Source of the DNA: Apostichopus japonicus
Taxonomy: Eukaryota > Echinodermata > Holothuroidea > Aspidochirotida > Stichopodidae
NCBI RefSeq assembly: GCF_037975245.1
Contig: NC_092562.1
Location: 32,366,554 to 32,430,553 of the forward strand
DNA: 64,000 nt
Direction of reading: 5' to 3'
How positions within the stretch are numbered: position 1 is the stretch's first letter; the number at the start of each line of letters is the position of its first letter. This document shows, piece after piece, positions 21,501 to 34,042 of this stretch. Both the position numbers and the translations under genes were made by a program. The notes beneath the pieces were generated by a model that was given only the letters and a program-made list of their open reading frames with translations, did no database searches and was not told where the DNA came from.

Positions 21501-23822
21501 TCCAAGAACTTCTGCCTTGTTATCCTCTGTATTAAGTCTTTGACTTCCTCATCACCACTCTGTATTAAGTATCCCAGTACTTCTGCCTTGTTATCCTCTG
21601 TATTAAGTCTTTGACTTCCTCATCACCACTCTGTATTAAGTCTTTGATTTCCTCATCAACACAACCGTCAGTCATCTGCATCCCAGTACTTCTGCCTTGT
21701 TATCCTCTGTATTAAGTCTTTGACTTTCTCATCACCACTCTGTATTAAGTATCCCAGTACTTCTGCCTCATAACCACACCTGTCAGTCATCTGCATCCCA
21801 GTACTTCTACCTTGTCCTCTGTATTAAGTCTTTGGTCTCCTCATCACCACACCTGTCAGTCATCTGCATCCCAGTACTTCTACCTTGTCCTCTGTAGTAA
21901 GTCTTTGGTCTCCTCATCACCACACCTGTCAGTCATCTGCATCCCAGTACTTCTACCTTGTCCTCTGTATTAAGTCTTTGGTCTCCTCATCACCACACCC
22001 GTCAGTCATCTGCATCCCAGTACTTCTACCTTGTCCTCTGTATTAAGTCTTTGGTCTCCTCATAACCACACCTGTCAGTCATCTGCATCCCAGTACTTCT
22101 ACCTTGTCCTCTGTATTAAGTCTTTGGTCTCCTCATAACCACACCTGTCAGTCATCTGCATCCCAGTACTTCTACCTTGTTGTCCTCTGTATTAAGTCTT
22201 TGATTTCCTCATAACCACACCTGTCTGTCATCTGCATCCCAGTACTTCTACCTTGTTATCCTCTGTATTAAGTCTTTGACTTCCTCATCACCACTCTGTA
22301 TTAAGTATCCCAGTACTTCTGCCTTGTTATCCTCTGTATTAAGTCTTTGACTTCCTCATCACCACTCTGTATTAAGTCTTTGATTTCCTCATCAACACAA
22401 CCGTCAGTCATCTGCATCCCAGTACTTCTGCCTTGTTATCCTCTGTATTAAGTCTTTGACTTTCTCATCACCACTCTGTATTAAGTATCCCAGTACTTCT
22501 GCCTCATAACCACACCTGTCAGTCATCTGCATCCCAGTACTTCTACCTTGTCCTCTGTATTAAGTCTTTGGTCTCCTCATCACCACACCTGTCAGTCATC
22601 TGCATCCCAGTACTTCTACCTTGTCCTCTGTAGTAAGTCTTTGGTCTCCTCATCACCACACCTGTCAGTCATCTGCATCCCAGTACTTCTACCTTGTCCT
22701 CTGTATTAAGTCTTTGGTCTCCTCATCACCACACCCGTCAGTCATCTGCATCCCAGTACTTCTACCTTGTCCTCTGTATTAAGTCTTTGGTCTCCTCATA
22801 ACCACACCTGTCAGTCATCTGCATCCCAGTACTTCTACCTTGTCCTCTGTATTAAGTCTTTGGTCTCCTCATAACCACACCTGTCAGTCATCTGCATCCC
22901 AGTACTTCTACCTTGTTGTCCTCTGTATTAAGTCTTTGATTTCCTCATAACCACACCTGTCTGTCATCTGCATCCCAGTACTTCTACCTTGTTATCCTCT
23001 GTATTAAGTCTTTGACTTCCTCATCACCACTCTGTATTAAGTATCCCAGTACTTCTGCCTTGTTATCCTCTGTATTAAGTCTTTGACTTCCTCATCACCA
23101 CTCTGTATTAAGTCTTTGATTTCCTCATCAACACAACCGTCAGTCATCTGCATCCCAGTACTTCTGCCTTGTTATCCTCTGTATTAAGTCTTTGACTTTC
23201 TCATCACCACTCTGTATTAAGTATCCCAGTACTTCTGCCTCATAACCACACCTGTCAGTCATCTGCATCCCAGTACTTCTACCTTGTCCTCTGTATTAAG
23301 TCTTTGGTCTCCTCATCACCACACCTGTCAGTCATCTGCATCCCAGTACTTCTACCTTGTCCTCTGTAGTAAGTCTTTGGTCTCCTCATCACCACACCTG
23401 TCAGTCATCTGCATCCCAGTACTTCTACCTTGTCCTCTGTATTAAGTCTTTGGTCTCCTCATCACCACACCCGTCAGTCATCTGCATCCCAGTACTTCTA
23501 CCTTGTCCTCTGTATTAAGTCTTTGGTCTCCTCATAACCACACCTGTCAGTCATCTGCATCCCAGTACTTCTACCTTGTCCTCTGTATTAAGTCTTTGGT
23601 CTCCTCATAACCACACCTGTCAGTCATCTGCATCCCAGTACTTCTACCTTGTTGTCCTCTGTATTAAGTCTTTGATTTCCTCATAACCACACCTGTCTGT
23701 CATCTGCATCCCAGTACTTCTACCTTGTTGTCCTATGTATTAAGTCTTTGGTCTCCTCATCACCACACCTGTCAGTCATCTGCATCCCAGTACTTCTACC
23801 TTGTCCTCTGTATTAAGTCTTG
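18531..23822. repeat. 76/73-bp satellite array, about 70 units
   Basis: The unit is AAGTCTTTGGTCTCCTCATC, ACCACACCTGTCAGTCATCT, GCATCCCAGTACTTCTACCT, TGTTGTCCTCTGTATT. It is 76 bp, or 73 bp when one GTT is missing. Variants include GACTTCC for GGTCTCC and truncated units reading CACTCTGTATTAAGTATCCC. A block marked by GACTTTCTCATC recurs exactly every 736 bp (21722, 22458, 23194). An earlier block marked by ACACCCTTCA recurs 453 bp apart (19381, 19834). There is no coding signal. Confidence 0.95.
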
Positions 23823-24468
23823 TTTCGTCTCATTAAGTAGTAACGTTTAAGTCTTACTTAGTACAAAATCAATCTCTATTAATGGTCTAATATTCCTGTT
23901 TTTAATTCCAATTTATCTACTTTCTATTTTTTTGTATTGTGTTCTTAGAGGGAACCCTCCGTGACAATTTCATGAAGTCTACAGGCTACAACAGTATGAC
24001 ATGGTTGAATGATTAAGCCTCGGGCACACAGCCAAGACAGGTTTGTATATATGATAGTATAATTCCAGGAGCCACTCCAGGGGTTAACTCCAGGGGCTAG
24101 GGCCATACGAACTTCATTTCTTGACACACTTCATCAACATACAATGCAGTACAACACATTCCACCATATAATATTTAGAAGACAGCAAAATTAATTGCTA
24201 ATATTTGTAAACACTTATTTAATACCTCAAAAGTCAATTAATAATTAATAACACAAAGCAAATGGATGTTAAAATATATAAAATGCATAGAACTGCATTT
24301 AAATCTTACAAGGGCAAAGGCCTGCGATATACTGGCACATAATGCTACAAAGTATTTTGGTGGTTGTCGACATTAATTAAATGGACAATATTGGTGATTG
24401 AAACCATGTTATTATTACCCAAGATACTGACTGGAGAATACTAAGATGACTCAAGGTAACGACTAGAG
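23823..24468. other. Non-coding stretch, no gene seen
   Basis: AT-rich sequence between satellites; nothing recognisable. Confidence 0.4.
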
Positions 24469-24595
24469 ACATGCTAACATTACCCAAGACATTGACATGC
24501 TAACATTACCCAAGACATTGACATGCTAACATTACCCAAGACATTGACATGCTAACATTACCCAAGACATTGACATGCACAGGATTTCAAATTTA
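24469..24595. repeat. 26-bp minisatellite, four to five copies
   Basis: ACATTGACATGCTAACATTA followed by CCCAAG repeats exactly. The CATGCTAACATT/CCCAAG words also build the minisatellite at 26.0-26.6 kb, so the two are related. Confidence 0.85.
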
Positions 24596-24779
24596 TCCAA
24601 CTGAATTAGAAAAGGGCCTAAACCTTCACAAAAGGGCCAGAAGAGAATGAATGAATTTATAGAAGGGGGAGGGGGAGTGGGGAGGTGCTCCATTGGGGAC
24701 ACTGAAGCTGACTAGAGGCTGAGTGATAACTTGCCATATTTCACAAGATAACGTTCTTGTAATCATACAGTGGATGTAC

Positions 24780-25660
24780 ATAGCACATAATGGCACATAT
24801 GAAGGTCATTCAAGCTTACTCTTGGAGATAAACTGTTACAAAACTTTGATGCTGAGCTGTGTTGACTGCAAGTCACCTTTGAACTCCACAAGAAAACAAT
24901 AGGATTCTTGTATTCAATCAGCGTGATCCAAAAATCAGCTAAGATGTTCATCTAAGTGTTAAAGTTATGTTATACCACACTTTTAGACTTACATCTCTGT
25001 TGTCCACAAATGACCTTTGACATTTATGAGCAAGTACAAAGTTCATTCAACCTTTACCTATTACAAGCTTTTCAGAAATTGACCAATGGTGACCTCTATG
25101 CAGTGACGTTTGATCTTGATGAATATAAGCGGGTTCTTTTACTCACCAAGTATGAAGTTTTTCCAAGCTTGGCTGTGAAAGTATAGAGTTCACAAGGTTT
25201 TCATACTTTGACCCCATATGACCTCTCTGAAAGACAATAGGGGTCCTCTACTTAAAATGTGTGATACACACACCAACTATGAGGTTCATCCAAGCTTGAC
25301 TTTAGTGTTAAAGGGTTTCAAGCTCTGGTGACCTTTGAAAAATAACAAATTACTTGAAGTTAGACATATTGAGTTTGATGTTCATCCAAGCTTTGAAAAA
25401 GGATTTATAGCATTTACAGCATTTTTAGACTTAGACCTCTGGTAACCTAAAATGACCTTTGACCTCCACAGAAAATAATGGGGATTTTGTACTCACTAAG
25501 ATGGATCCATATACTATGAATCCTCTGACCTCTAGTTAGGGGACCTCATGACCTCCAGGGAAACAATAAGAATATTGTACTCACTAAGATAGATCCACTT
25601 ACAAAGTATGAAATTCAGCAAGTTATGGGGTGTACAAGGTTTTTAGAGTTTGACCTCTGG
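24780..25660. repeat. Decayed dispersed repeat with TGACCT half-sites
   Basis: Diverged monomers share a word order of GACCTCTGGTGACC, AAATGACCTTTGACCTCCAC, AATAGGATTCTTGTACTCA and TATGAGGTTCATCCAAGCTT. The clearest copy, TGACCTTTGACCTCCAC, lies near 25454-25470. It is a perfect direct repeat of TGACCT with one-base spacing. Related blocks occur at 47.48, 51.0-51.9, 52.7-53.1, 56.1-56.7 and 63.89 kb. Confidence 0.6.
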
Positions 25661-25990
25661 GAGACCTAGGTTTTCCTACTCACTAAAATGGCTGCATATA
25701 CCATTTATATGAATGGTACTGCTATGCACGTTTCAAGTTAGTTTAGAAGACAAGGCATAACACACGTACACCCCCACAAATATACCATCACCATTGCATA
25801 GATTCCTTTTGCTTGGACGCAGATTAAAAAATAGAAAATTAGACCTTAAACGATGCATTCTCAGGCAGGCATACATATGTTTAAACTATCAAGTAGCTCT
25901 ATATGGTGTGAGTGATGCTAGCATTACCACCCCAAGGTGGTAATGCCCTGCTGCCCACTCCTTCCCCCCCCCCCCCCCTTGCAATTGCCA
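25661..25990. other. Non-coding stretch with a poly-C run
   Basis: A run of about 15 C lies near 25965-25979. Nothing else is recognisable. Confidence 0.4.
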
Positions 25991-25994
25991 CAGA

Positions 25995-26610
25995 CACAAG
26001 GTACTGCCTGGACCCATGCTATTTAAAACCCAAGGTACTAATTGAAAACATGCTAACATTCGCCAAGGTACTGCCTGGAGCCATGCTATTATTACCCAAG
26101 GTACTGATTGAAGACATACTAACTTCCCAAGGTCCTGCCTGGAGCCATGTTATTATTACCCAAGGTACTGATAGAAAACATACTAGTTAACATTACTCAA
26201 GGTACTGATTGAAGACATACTAACATTCCCAAGGTACTGCCGGGAGCCATGCTCACATTACCCAAGGTACTGCCTGGACCCCATGCTATTATTACCCAAG
26301 GTACTGATTGAAGACATACTAACATTTCCCAAGGTCCTGCCTGGAGCCATGTTATTATTACCCAAGGTACTGATTGAAAACATGCTAACATTTCCCAAGG
26401 TACTGCCTGGAGCCATGTTATTATTACCCAAGGTACTGATTGAAAACATGCTAACATTTCCCAAGGTACTGATTGAAGACATACTAACATTCCCAAGGTA
26501 CTGCCAGGAGCCATGCTATTATTACCCAAGGTACTGATTGAAAACATGCTAACATTTCCCAAGGTACTGATTGAAAAAATGCTAACATTTCCTAAGGTAC
26601 AAGGTTTCTT
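25995..26610. repeat. Compound minisatellite of about 33-bp units
   Basis: Two unit types alternate: CCCAAGGTACTGATTGAAAA plus CATGCTAACATTT, and CCCAAGGTACTGCCTGGAGC plus CATGCTATTATTA. Open frames on both strands follow from the unit length being divisible by three. Confidence 0.9.
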
Positions 26611-26996
26611 ATCTAGTGAAAAGTTACAAAAGCGATTAGGTATAAAATATAGCAACATTAATTTTCTCAGGTGAAAACAAGTACAGGATATTTATTCTCT
26701 AAAAAACAAGAAAAACAAGAAAACATCATTTGAGCAAGCTTGAATTCTCCAATTTGGTATTTTAGTTTTTGACAAAGAAAATTTAAGACAAATTGGTTCC
26801 AAAGAAGGAATACACAAAGCCTACTTATTACTCTCATTACATTTGATTAGCTTCTTATATTATTAAACTGTTTGAACATTTCAACATTAATAATGCTATA
26901 GAAACTATGACTTGGGAAAAACACACCAGTGAAATATTATTACTATGGTAGCTCCAAGATTCAAGTCTGCGGCTTCAGAGATGCCTCATGTTTTAA
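26611..26996. other. Non-coding stretch, no gene seen
   Basis: AT-rich sequence between two tandem arrays. It would lie downstream of MSH5. Confidence 0.4.
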
Positions 26997-29911
26997 ATTT
27001 ATCATATACTGCAGTACTTGTATACAAGATTCATGTTCCCAGCATCCCAGATTCAACACTACACAACGACAACAAAACTCTATCATATACTGCAGTACTT
27101 GTATACAGGATTCATGTTCCCAGCATCCCAGATTCAACACTACACAACGACAACAAAACTCTATCATATACTGCAGTACTTGTATACAGGATTCATGTTC
27201 CCAGCATCCCAGATTCAACACTACACAACGACAACAAAACTCTATCATATACTGCAGTACTTGTATACAGGATTCATGTTCCCAGCATCCCAGATTCAAC
27301 ACTACACAACGACAACAAAACTCTATCATATACTGCAGTACTTGTATACAGGATTCATGCTCCCAGCATCCCAGATTCAACACTACACAACGACAACAAA
27401 ACTCTATCATATACTGCAGTACTTGTATACAGGATTCATGTTCCCAGCATCCCAGATTCAACACTACACAACGACAACAAAACTCTATCATATACTGCAG
27501 TACTTGTATACATGATTCATGTTCCCAGCATCCCAGATTCAACACTACACAACGACAACAAAACTCTATCATATACTGCAGTACTTGTATACAGGATTCA
27601 TGTTCCCAGCATCCCAGATTCAACACTACACAACGACAACAAAACTCTATCATATACTGCAGTACTTGTATACAGGATTCATGTTCCCAGCATCCCAGAT
27701 TCAACACTACACAACGACAACAAAACTCTATCATATACTGCAGTACTTGTATACAGGATTCATGTTCCCAGCATCCCAGATTCAACACTACACAACGACA
27801 ACAAAACTCTATCATATACTGCAGTACTTGTATACAGGATTCATGTTCCCAGCATCCCAGATTCAACACTACACAACGACAACAAAACTCTATCATATAC
27901 TGCAGTACTTGTATACAGGATTCATGTTCCCAGCATCCCAGATTCAACACTACACAACGACAACAAAACTCTATCATATACTGCAGTACTTGTATACAGG
28001 ATTCATGTTCCCAGCATCCCAGATTCAACACTACACAACGACAACAAAACTCTATCATATACTGCAGTACTTGTATACAGGATTCATGCTCCCAGCATCC
28101 CAGATTCAACACTACACAACGACAACAAAACTCTATCATATACTGCAGTACTTGTATACAGGATTCATGTTCCCAGCATCCCAGATTCAACACTACACAA
28201 CGACAACAAAACTCTATCATATACTGCAGTACTTGTATACAGGATTCATGCTCCCAGCATCCCAGATTCAACACTACACAACGACAACAAAACTCTATCA
28301 TATACTGCAGTACTTGTATACAGGATTCATGCTCCCAGCATCCCAGATTCAACACTACACAACGACAACAAAACTCTATCATATACTGCAGTACTTGTAT
28401 ACAGGATTCATGCTCCCAGCATCCCAGATTCAAAACTACACAACGACAACAAAACTCTATCATATACTGCAGTACTTGTATACAGGATTCATGCTCCCAG
28501 CATCCCAGATTCAAAACTACACAACGACAACAAAACTCTATCATATACTGCAGTACTTGTATACAGGATTCATGCTCCCAGCATCCCAGATTCAAAACTA
28601 CACAACGACAACAAAACTCTATCATATACTGCAGTACTTGTATACAGGATTCATGCTCCCAGCATCCCAGATTCAATACTACACAACGACAACAAAACTC
28701 TATCATATACTGCAGTACTTGTATACAGGATTCATGCTCCCAGCATCCCAGATTCAAAACTACACAACGACAACAAAACTCTATCATATACTGCAGTACT
28801 TGTATACAGGATTCATGCTCCCAGCATCCCAGATTCAATACTACACAACGACAACAAAACTCTATCATATACTGCAGTACTTGTATACAGGATTCATGCT
28901 CCCAGCATCCCAGATTCAAAACTACACAACGACAACAAAACTCTATCATATACTGCAGTACTTGTATACAGGATTCATGCTCCCAGCATCCCAGATTCAA
29001 AACTACACAACAACAACAAAACTCTATCATATACTGCAGTACTTGTATACAGGATTCATGTTCCCAGCATCCCAGATTCAATACTACACAACGACAACAA
29101 AACTCTATCATATACTGCAGTACTTGTATACAGGATTCATGTTCCCAGCATCCCAGATTCAATACTACACAACGACAACAAAACTCTATCATATACTGCA
29201 GTACTTGTATACAGGATTCATGTTCCCAGCATCCCAGATTCAACACTACACAACAACAACAAAACTCTATCATATACTGCAGTACTTGTATACAGGATTC
29301 ATGTTCCCAGCATCCCAGATTCAACACTACACAACGACAACAAAACTCTATCATATACTGCAGTACTTGTATACAGGATTCATGTTCCCAGCATCCCAGA
29401 TTCAAAACTACACAACGACAACAAAACTCTATCATATACTGCAGTACTTGTATACAGGATTCATGTTCCCAGCATCCCAGATTCAACACTACACAACAAC
29501 AACAAAACTCTATCATATACTGCAGTACTTGTATACAGGATTCATGTTCCCAGCATCCCAGATTCAACACTACACAACAACAACAAAACTCTATCATATA
29601 CTGCAGTACTTGTATACAGGATTCATGTTCCCAGCATCCCAGATTCAACACTACACAACGACAACAAAACTCTATCATATACTGCAGTACTTGTATACAG
29701 GATTCATGCTCCCAGCATCCCAGATTCAACACTACACAACCACAACAAAACTCTATCATATACTGCAGTACTTGTATACAGGATTCATGCTCCCAGCATC
29801 CCAGATTCAACACTACACAACCACAACAAAACTCTATCATATACTGCAGTACTTGTATACAGGATTCATGTTCCCAGCATCCCAGATTCAATACTACACA
29901 ACAACAACAAA
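26997..29911. repeat. 81-bp satellite array, about 36 units
   Basis: The unit is TATCATATACTGCAGTACTT, GTATACAGGATTCATGTTCC, CAGCATCCCAGATTCAACAC, TACACAACGACAACAAAACT, C. Units differ at a few positions, for example ATGTTC/ATGCTC, CAACAC/CAAAAC/CAATAC, and ACGACA/ACAACA/ACCACA. The 81-bp length equals 27 codons and the unit is almost stop-free. Three plus-strand frames and one minus-strand frame therefore stay open for up to 1000 codons. These are not accepted as genes. The array ends about 11 bases downstream of the MSH5 stop codon. Confidence 0.97.
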
Positions 29912-29922
29912 ACCCTTGCTGA

Positions 29923-30111
29923 CTAAAGTGACTTTCCATCTTGACTGATCGTTGGGATAACAAAGCCTTGCAAGAATGTCTTCATATTGACAGTATCAAT
30001 ATCCGCTTCCATCAGCTTAGCAACCACTGATCTGTACCATGTCAGCTGCTTCTCTGCACCGGCCTGGTCTACACGTGGGATTGGTTTATTCTCTTTAATA
30101 AGTTCAGTTAC
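29923..30111 (-). CDS. MSH5: MSH5, last coding exon
   Basis: MSH5 pairs with MSH4 in the clamp that stabilises meiotic recombination intermediates in the nucleus. This exon of 189 bases starts after the acceptor TTTTTAAAG in phase 0 and ends with TAG at 29923-29925. It encodes VTELIKENKPIPRVDQAGAE through VNMKTFLQGFVIP to a C-terminus SQDGKSL. The pattern and its 62 residues fit the human MSH5 tail (about 62 residues from EVSDLI to the end), as remembered. The MutS helix-turn-helix dimerisation tail is expected here. The satellite array starts almost directly after the stop, so the 3' untranslated region is satellite sequence. In the next frame the minus strand stays open through the whole array, so one frameshift in this exon could append hundreds of repeat residues. 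Confidence 0.88.
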   Translation of the reverse strand, partial: VTELIKENKPIPRVDQAGAEKQLTWYRSVVAKLMEADIDTVNMKTFLQGFVIPTISQDGKSL

Positions 30112-30682
30112 CTTTAAAAATAGAAGAAGAGGAGCTGACAATTGTACAGCAAAAACCAATTTTCCAACAATGTTGCGTAGCAAACAAGTTGAAACAGACT
30201 TCTTAATACCCCATTAACTATATATTTGGCTCAATTATGTAGTGTTCTATTATGGACTGATCAAGTTTGTCAATATTCCACAGTTATATTGTAGTGTGTC
30301 TCTATGAACAAACACAATTGTTAACAGGTAATAGCCCATTCAGCTATATTCCACAGTTATCATGTAGTGTGTCTGTATGAACAAGCACACTAGTTAACAG
30401 GTAATAGCCCATTCAGCTATATTCCGGTGTGCCTCTATAACAAACACAATTAAAAACAGGTATTAGCCCATTCAGCTGTATTCCAGTAATATTGTAGTGT
30501 GTCACTATGAACAAGCACATTTGTTAATAGGTAATCCCAGCAGGAATATTTCTGGCGATATTCTATATACACGTCAGCAAATAAATGTTATGTTTGTATT
30601 CAGTATTTCTGTATTTATAATGGTTTATGTGTCTCACATATTCTTCTTAAACAGACAGTTAAAATCAAAGATCTCAAATGAC
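30112..30682 (-). other. MSH5 intron with a 72-bp-type tandem repeat
   Basis: The 571-bp intron runs from donor GTCATT (30682) to acceptor AAAG (30112). From about 30250 to 30530 it holds three to four imperfect copies of TAGTGTGTCTCTATGAACAA, CACAATTGTTAACAGGTAAT, AGCCCATTCAGCTATATTCC, spaced 59-72 bp. Confidence 0.8.
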
Positions 30683-30820
30683 CTGTTGACCACGGTCAAT
30701 AATTTCATCTGGAAGTCCTGCCATAGATGAAATATGGCTAGCATAGCTGTGGTCCGTCTGGCCATGAATTAACTGGTATAGAAAGACCATCTCATCACCA
30801 TTCGGAATAACTTCCATGGT
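30683..30820 (-). CDS. MSH5: MSH5, penultimate coding exon
   Basis: The exon has 138 bases, exactly 46 codons. It starts after CTTTTTACAG in phase 0 and ends at CAACAG with donor GTCATT. It encodes TMEVIPNGDEMVFLYQLIHG, then SYASHISSMAGLPDEIIDRG. The corresponding human MSH5 segment begins TMETCEDGNDLVFFYQV and continues [20 protein letters not shown], as remembered, so the alignment is gap-free. This is the conserved stretch of the MutS ATPase domain after the switch region; the H/Y-A-S-H part corresponds to the G-S/A-H motif of MutS proteins. The upstream exon is more than 19 kb away, but the phases agree. Confidence 0.9.
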
Positions 30821-30935
30821 CTGTAAAAAGGAAATGAGTAAAATGAAAAGGTTACTGACAAAATATCTCTAATCAAGATATTATTCACTGCCTTATAAGC
30901 TTCATATACTGGGAGACTAAAGCACTCATATTACT

Positions 30936-33900
30936 TGTAGAGCATATGAGCATTCATTTGTGAGTAATATGAAGACCTTATGGATAATGATACACACACT
31001 AGTAGAGCATATGAGCATTCATTTGTGAGTAATATGAAGACCTTATGGATCATGATACACACTAGTAGAGCATATGAGCATTCATTTGTGAGTAATATGA
31101 AGACCTTATGAATCATGATACACACTAGTAGAGCATATGAGCATTCATTTGTGAGTAATATGAAGACCTTATGGATCATGATACACACACTAGTAGAGCA
31201 TATGAGCATTCATTTGTGAGTAATATGAAGACCTTATGGATCATGATACACACACTAGTAGAGCATATGAGCATTCATTTGTGAGTAATATGAAGACCTT
31301 ATGGATCATGATACACACTAGTAGAGCATATGAGCATTCATTTGTGAGTAATATGAAGACCTTATGGATCATGATACACACACTAGTAGAGCATATGAGC
31401 ATTCATTTGCGAGTAATATGAAGACCTTATGGATCATGATACACACACTAGTAGAGCATATGAGCATTCATTTGTGAGTAATATGAAGACCTTATGGATC
31501 ATGATACACACACTAGTAGAGCATATGAGCATTCATTTGTGAGTAATATGAAGACCTTATGGATCATGATACACACTAGTAGAGCATATGAGCATTCATT
31601 TGTGAGTAATATGAAGACCTTATGGATCATGATACACACACTAGTAGAGCATATGAGCATTCATTTGCGAGTAATATGAAGACCTTATGGATCATGATAC
31701 ACACACTAGTAGAGCATATGAGCATTCATTTGTGAGTAATATGAAGACCTTATGGATCATGATACACACACTAGTAGAGCATATGAGCATTCATTTGTGA
31801 GTAATATGAAGACCTTATGGATCATGATACACACACTAGTAGAGCATATGAGCATTCATTTGTGAGTAATATGAAGACCTTATGGATCATGGTACACACA
31901 CTAGTAGAGCATATGAGCATTCATTTGTGAGTAATATGAAGACCTTATGGATCATGATACACACACTAGTAGAGCATATGAGCATTCATTTGTGAGTAAT
32001 ATGAAGACCTTATGGATCATGATACACACACTAGTAGAGCATATGAGCATTCATTTGTGAGTAATATGAAGACCTTATGGATCATGATACACACACTAGT
32101 AGAGCATATGAGCATTCATTTGTGAGTAATATGAAGACCTTATGGATCATGATACACACACTAGTAGAGCATATGAGCATTCATTTGTGAGTAATATGAA
32201 GACCTTATGGATCATGATACACACTAGTAGAGCATATGAGCATTCATTTGTGAGTAATATGAAGACCTTATGGATCATGATACACACACTAGTAGAGCAT
32301 ATGAGCATTCATTTGCGAGTAATATGAAGACCTTATGGATCATGATACACACACTAGTAGAGCATATGAGCATTCATTTGTGAGTAATATGAAGACCTTA
32401 TGGATCATGATACACACTAGTAGAGCATATGAGCATTCATTTGTGAGTAATATGAAGACCTTATGGATCATGATACACACACTAGTAGAGCATATGAGCA
32501 TTCATTTGTGAGTAATATGAAGACCTTATGGATCATGATACACACACTAGTAGAGCATATGAGCATTCATTTGTGAGTAATATGAAGACCTTATGGATCA
32601 TGATACACACACTAGTAGAGCATATGAGCATTCATTTGTGAGCAATATGAAGACCTTATGAATCATGATACACACACTAGTAGAGCATATGAGCATTCAT
32701 TTGTGAGTAATATGAAGACCTTATGGATCATGATACACACTAGTAGAGCATATGAGCATTCATTTGTGAGTAATATGAAGACCTTATGAATCATGATACA
32801 CACACTAGTAGAGCATATGAGCATTCATTTGTGAGTAATATGAAGACCTTATGGATCATGATACACACACTAGTAGAGCATATGAGCATTCATTTGTGAG
32901 TAATATGAAGACCTTATGGATCATGATACACACACTAGTAGAGCATATGAGCATTCATTTGTGAGTAATATGAAGACCTTATGGATCATGATACACACAC
33001 TAGTAGAGCATATGAGCATTCATTTGTGAGTAATATGAAGACCTTATGGATCATGATACACACACTAGTAGAGCATATGAGCATTCATTTGTGAGTAATA
33101 TGAAGACCTTATGGATCATGATACACACTAGTAGAGCATATGAGCATTCATTTGCGAGTAATATGAAGACCTTATGGATCATGATACACACACTAGTAGA
33201 GCATATGAGCATTCATTTGCGAGTAATATGAAGACCTTATGGATCATGATACACACACTAGTAGAGCATATGAGCATTCATTTGTGAGTAATATGAAGAC
33301 CTTATGGATCATGATACACACTAGTAGAGCATATGAGCATTCATTTGTGAGTAATATGAAGACCTTATGGATCATGATACACACACTAGTAGAGCATATG
33401 AGCATTCATTTGTGAGTAATATGAAGACCTTATGGATCATGATACACACACTAGTAGAGCATATGAGCATTCATTTGTGAGTAATATGAAGACCTTATGG
33501 ATCATGATACACACACTAGTAGAGCATATGAGCATTCATTTGTGAGCAATATGAAGACCTTATGAATCATGATACACACACTAGTAGAGCATATGAGCAT
33601 TCATTTGTGAGTAATATGAAGACCTTATGGATCATGATACACACTAGTAGAGCATATGAGCATTCATTTGTGAGTAATATGAAGACCTTATGAATCATGA
33701 TACACACACTAGTAGAGCATATGAGCATTCATTTGTGAGTAATATGAAGACCTTATGGATCATGATACACACACTAGTAGAGCATATGAGCATTCATTTG
33801 TGAGTAATATGAAGACCTTATGGATCATGATACACACACTAGTAGAGCATATGAGCATTCATTTGTGAGTAATATGAAGACCTTATGGATCATGATACAC

Positions 33901-34042
33901 ACACTAGTAGAGCATATGAGCATTCATTTGTGAGTAATATGAAGACCTTATGAATCATGATACACACACTAGTAGAGCATATGAGCATTCATTTGTGAGT
34001 AATATGAAGACCTTATGAATCATGATACACACACTAGTAGAG
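30936..34042. repeat. 65/63-bp satellite array inside the MSH5 intron, about 48 units
   Basis: The unit is GAGCATATGAGCATTCATTT, GTGAGTAATATGAAGACCTT, ATGGATCATGATACACACAC, TAGTA. Lengths of 65 and 63 bp alternate through loss of one AC pair. Diagnostic variants (TTTGCGAG, GAGCAATATG, ATGAATCATG) recur in the same order 904 bp apart (32142 and 33046; 32641 and 33545), showing a second-level duplication of about 14 units. There is no coding signal. Confidence 0.96.

Noticed and set aside
18531-23822. Possible CRISPR array
   Set aside because: The units are contiguous with no unique spacers, the unit is 73-76 bp, and the genome is eukaryotic.
25912-26658. Open frames on both strands with TLGNVSMFSIS-type repeats
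   Set aside because: They arise from the 33-bp minisatellite and have no domain.
26929-29963. Four overlapping open frames of about 800-1000 codons across one region
   Set aside because: They are produced by an 81-bp satellite whose unit lacks stops in four frames. Identical repeats in unrelated frames on both strands show no coding constraint.
30931-33231. Repeated 61-residue open frames in the intronic array
   Set aside because: They are satellite by-products that recur wherever the same order of 65- and 63-bp units occurs.
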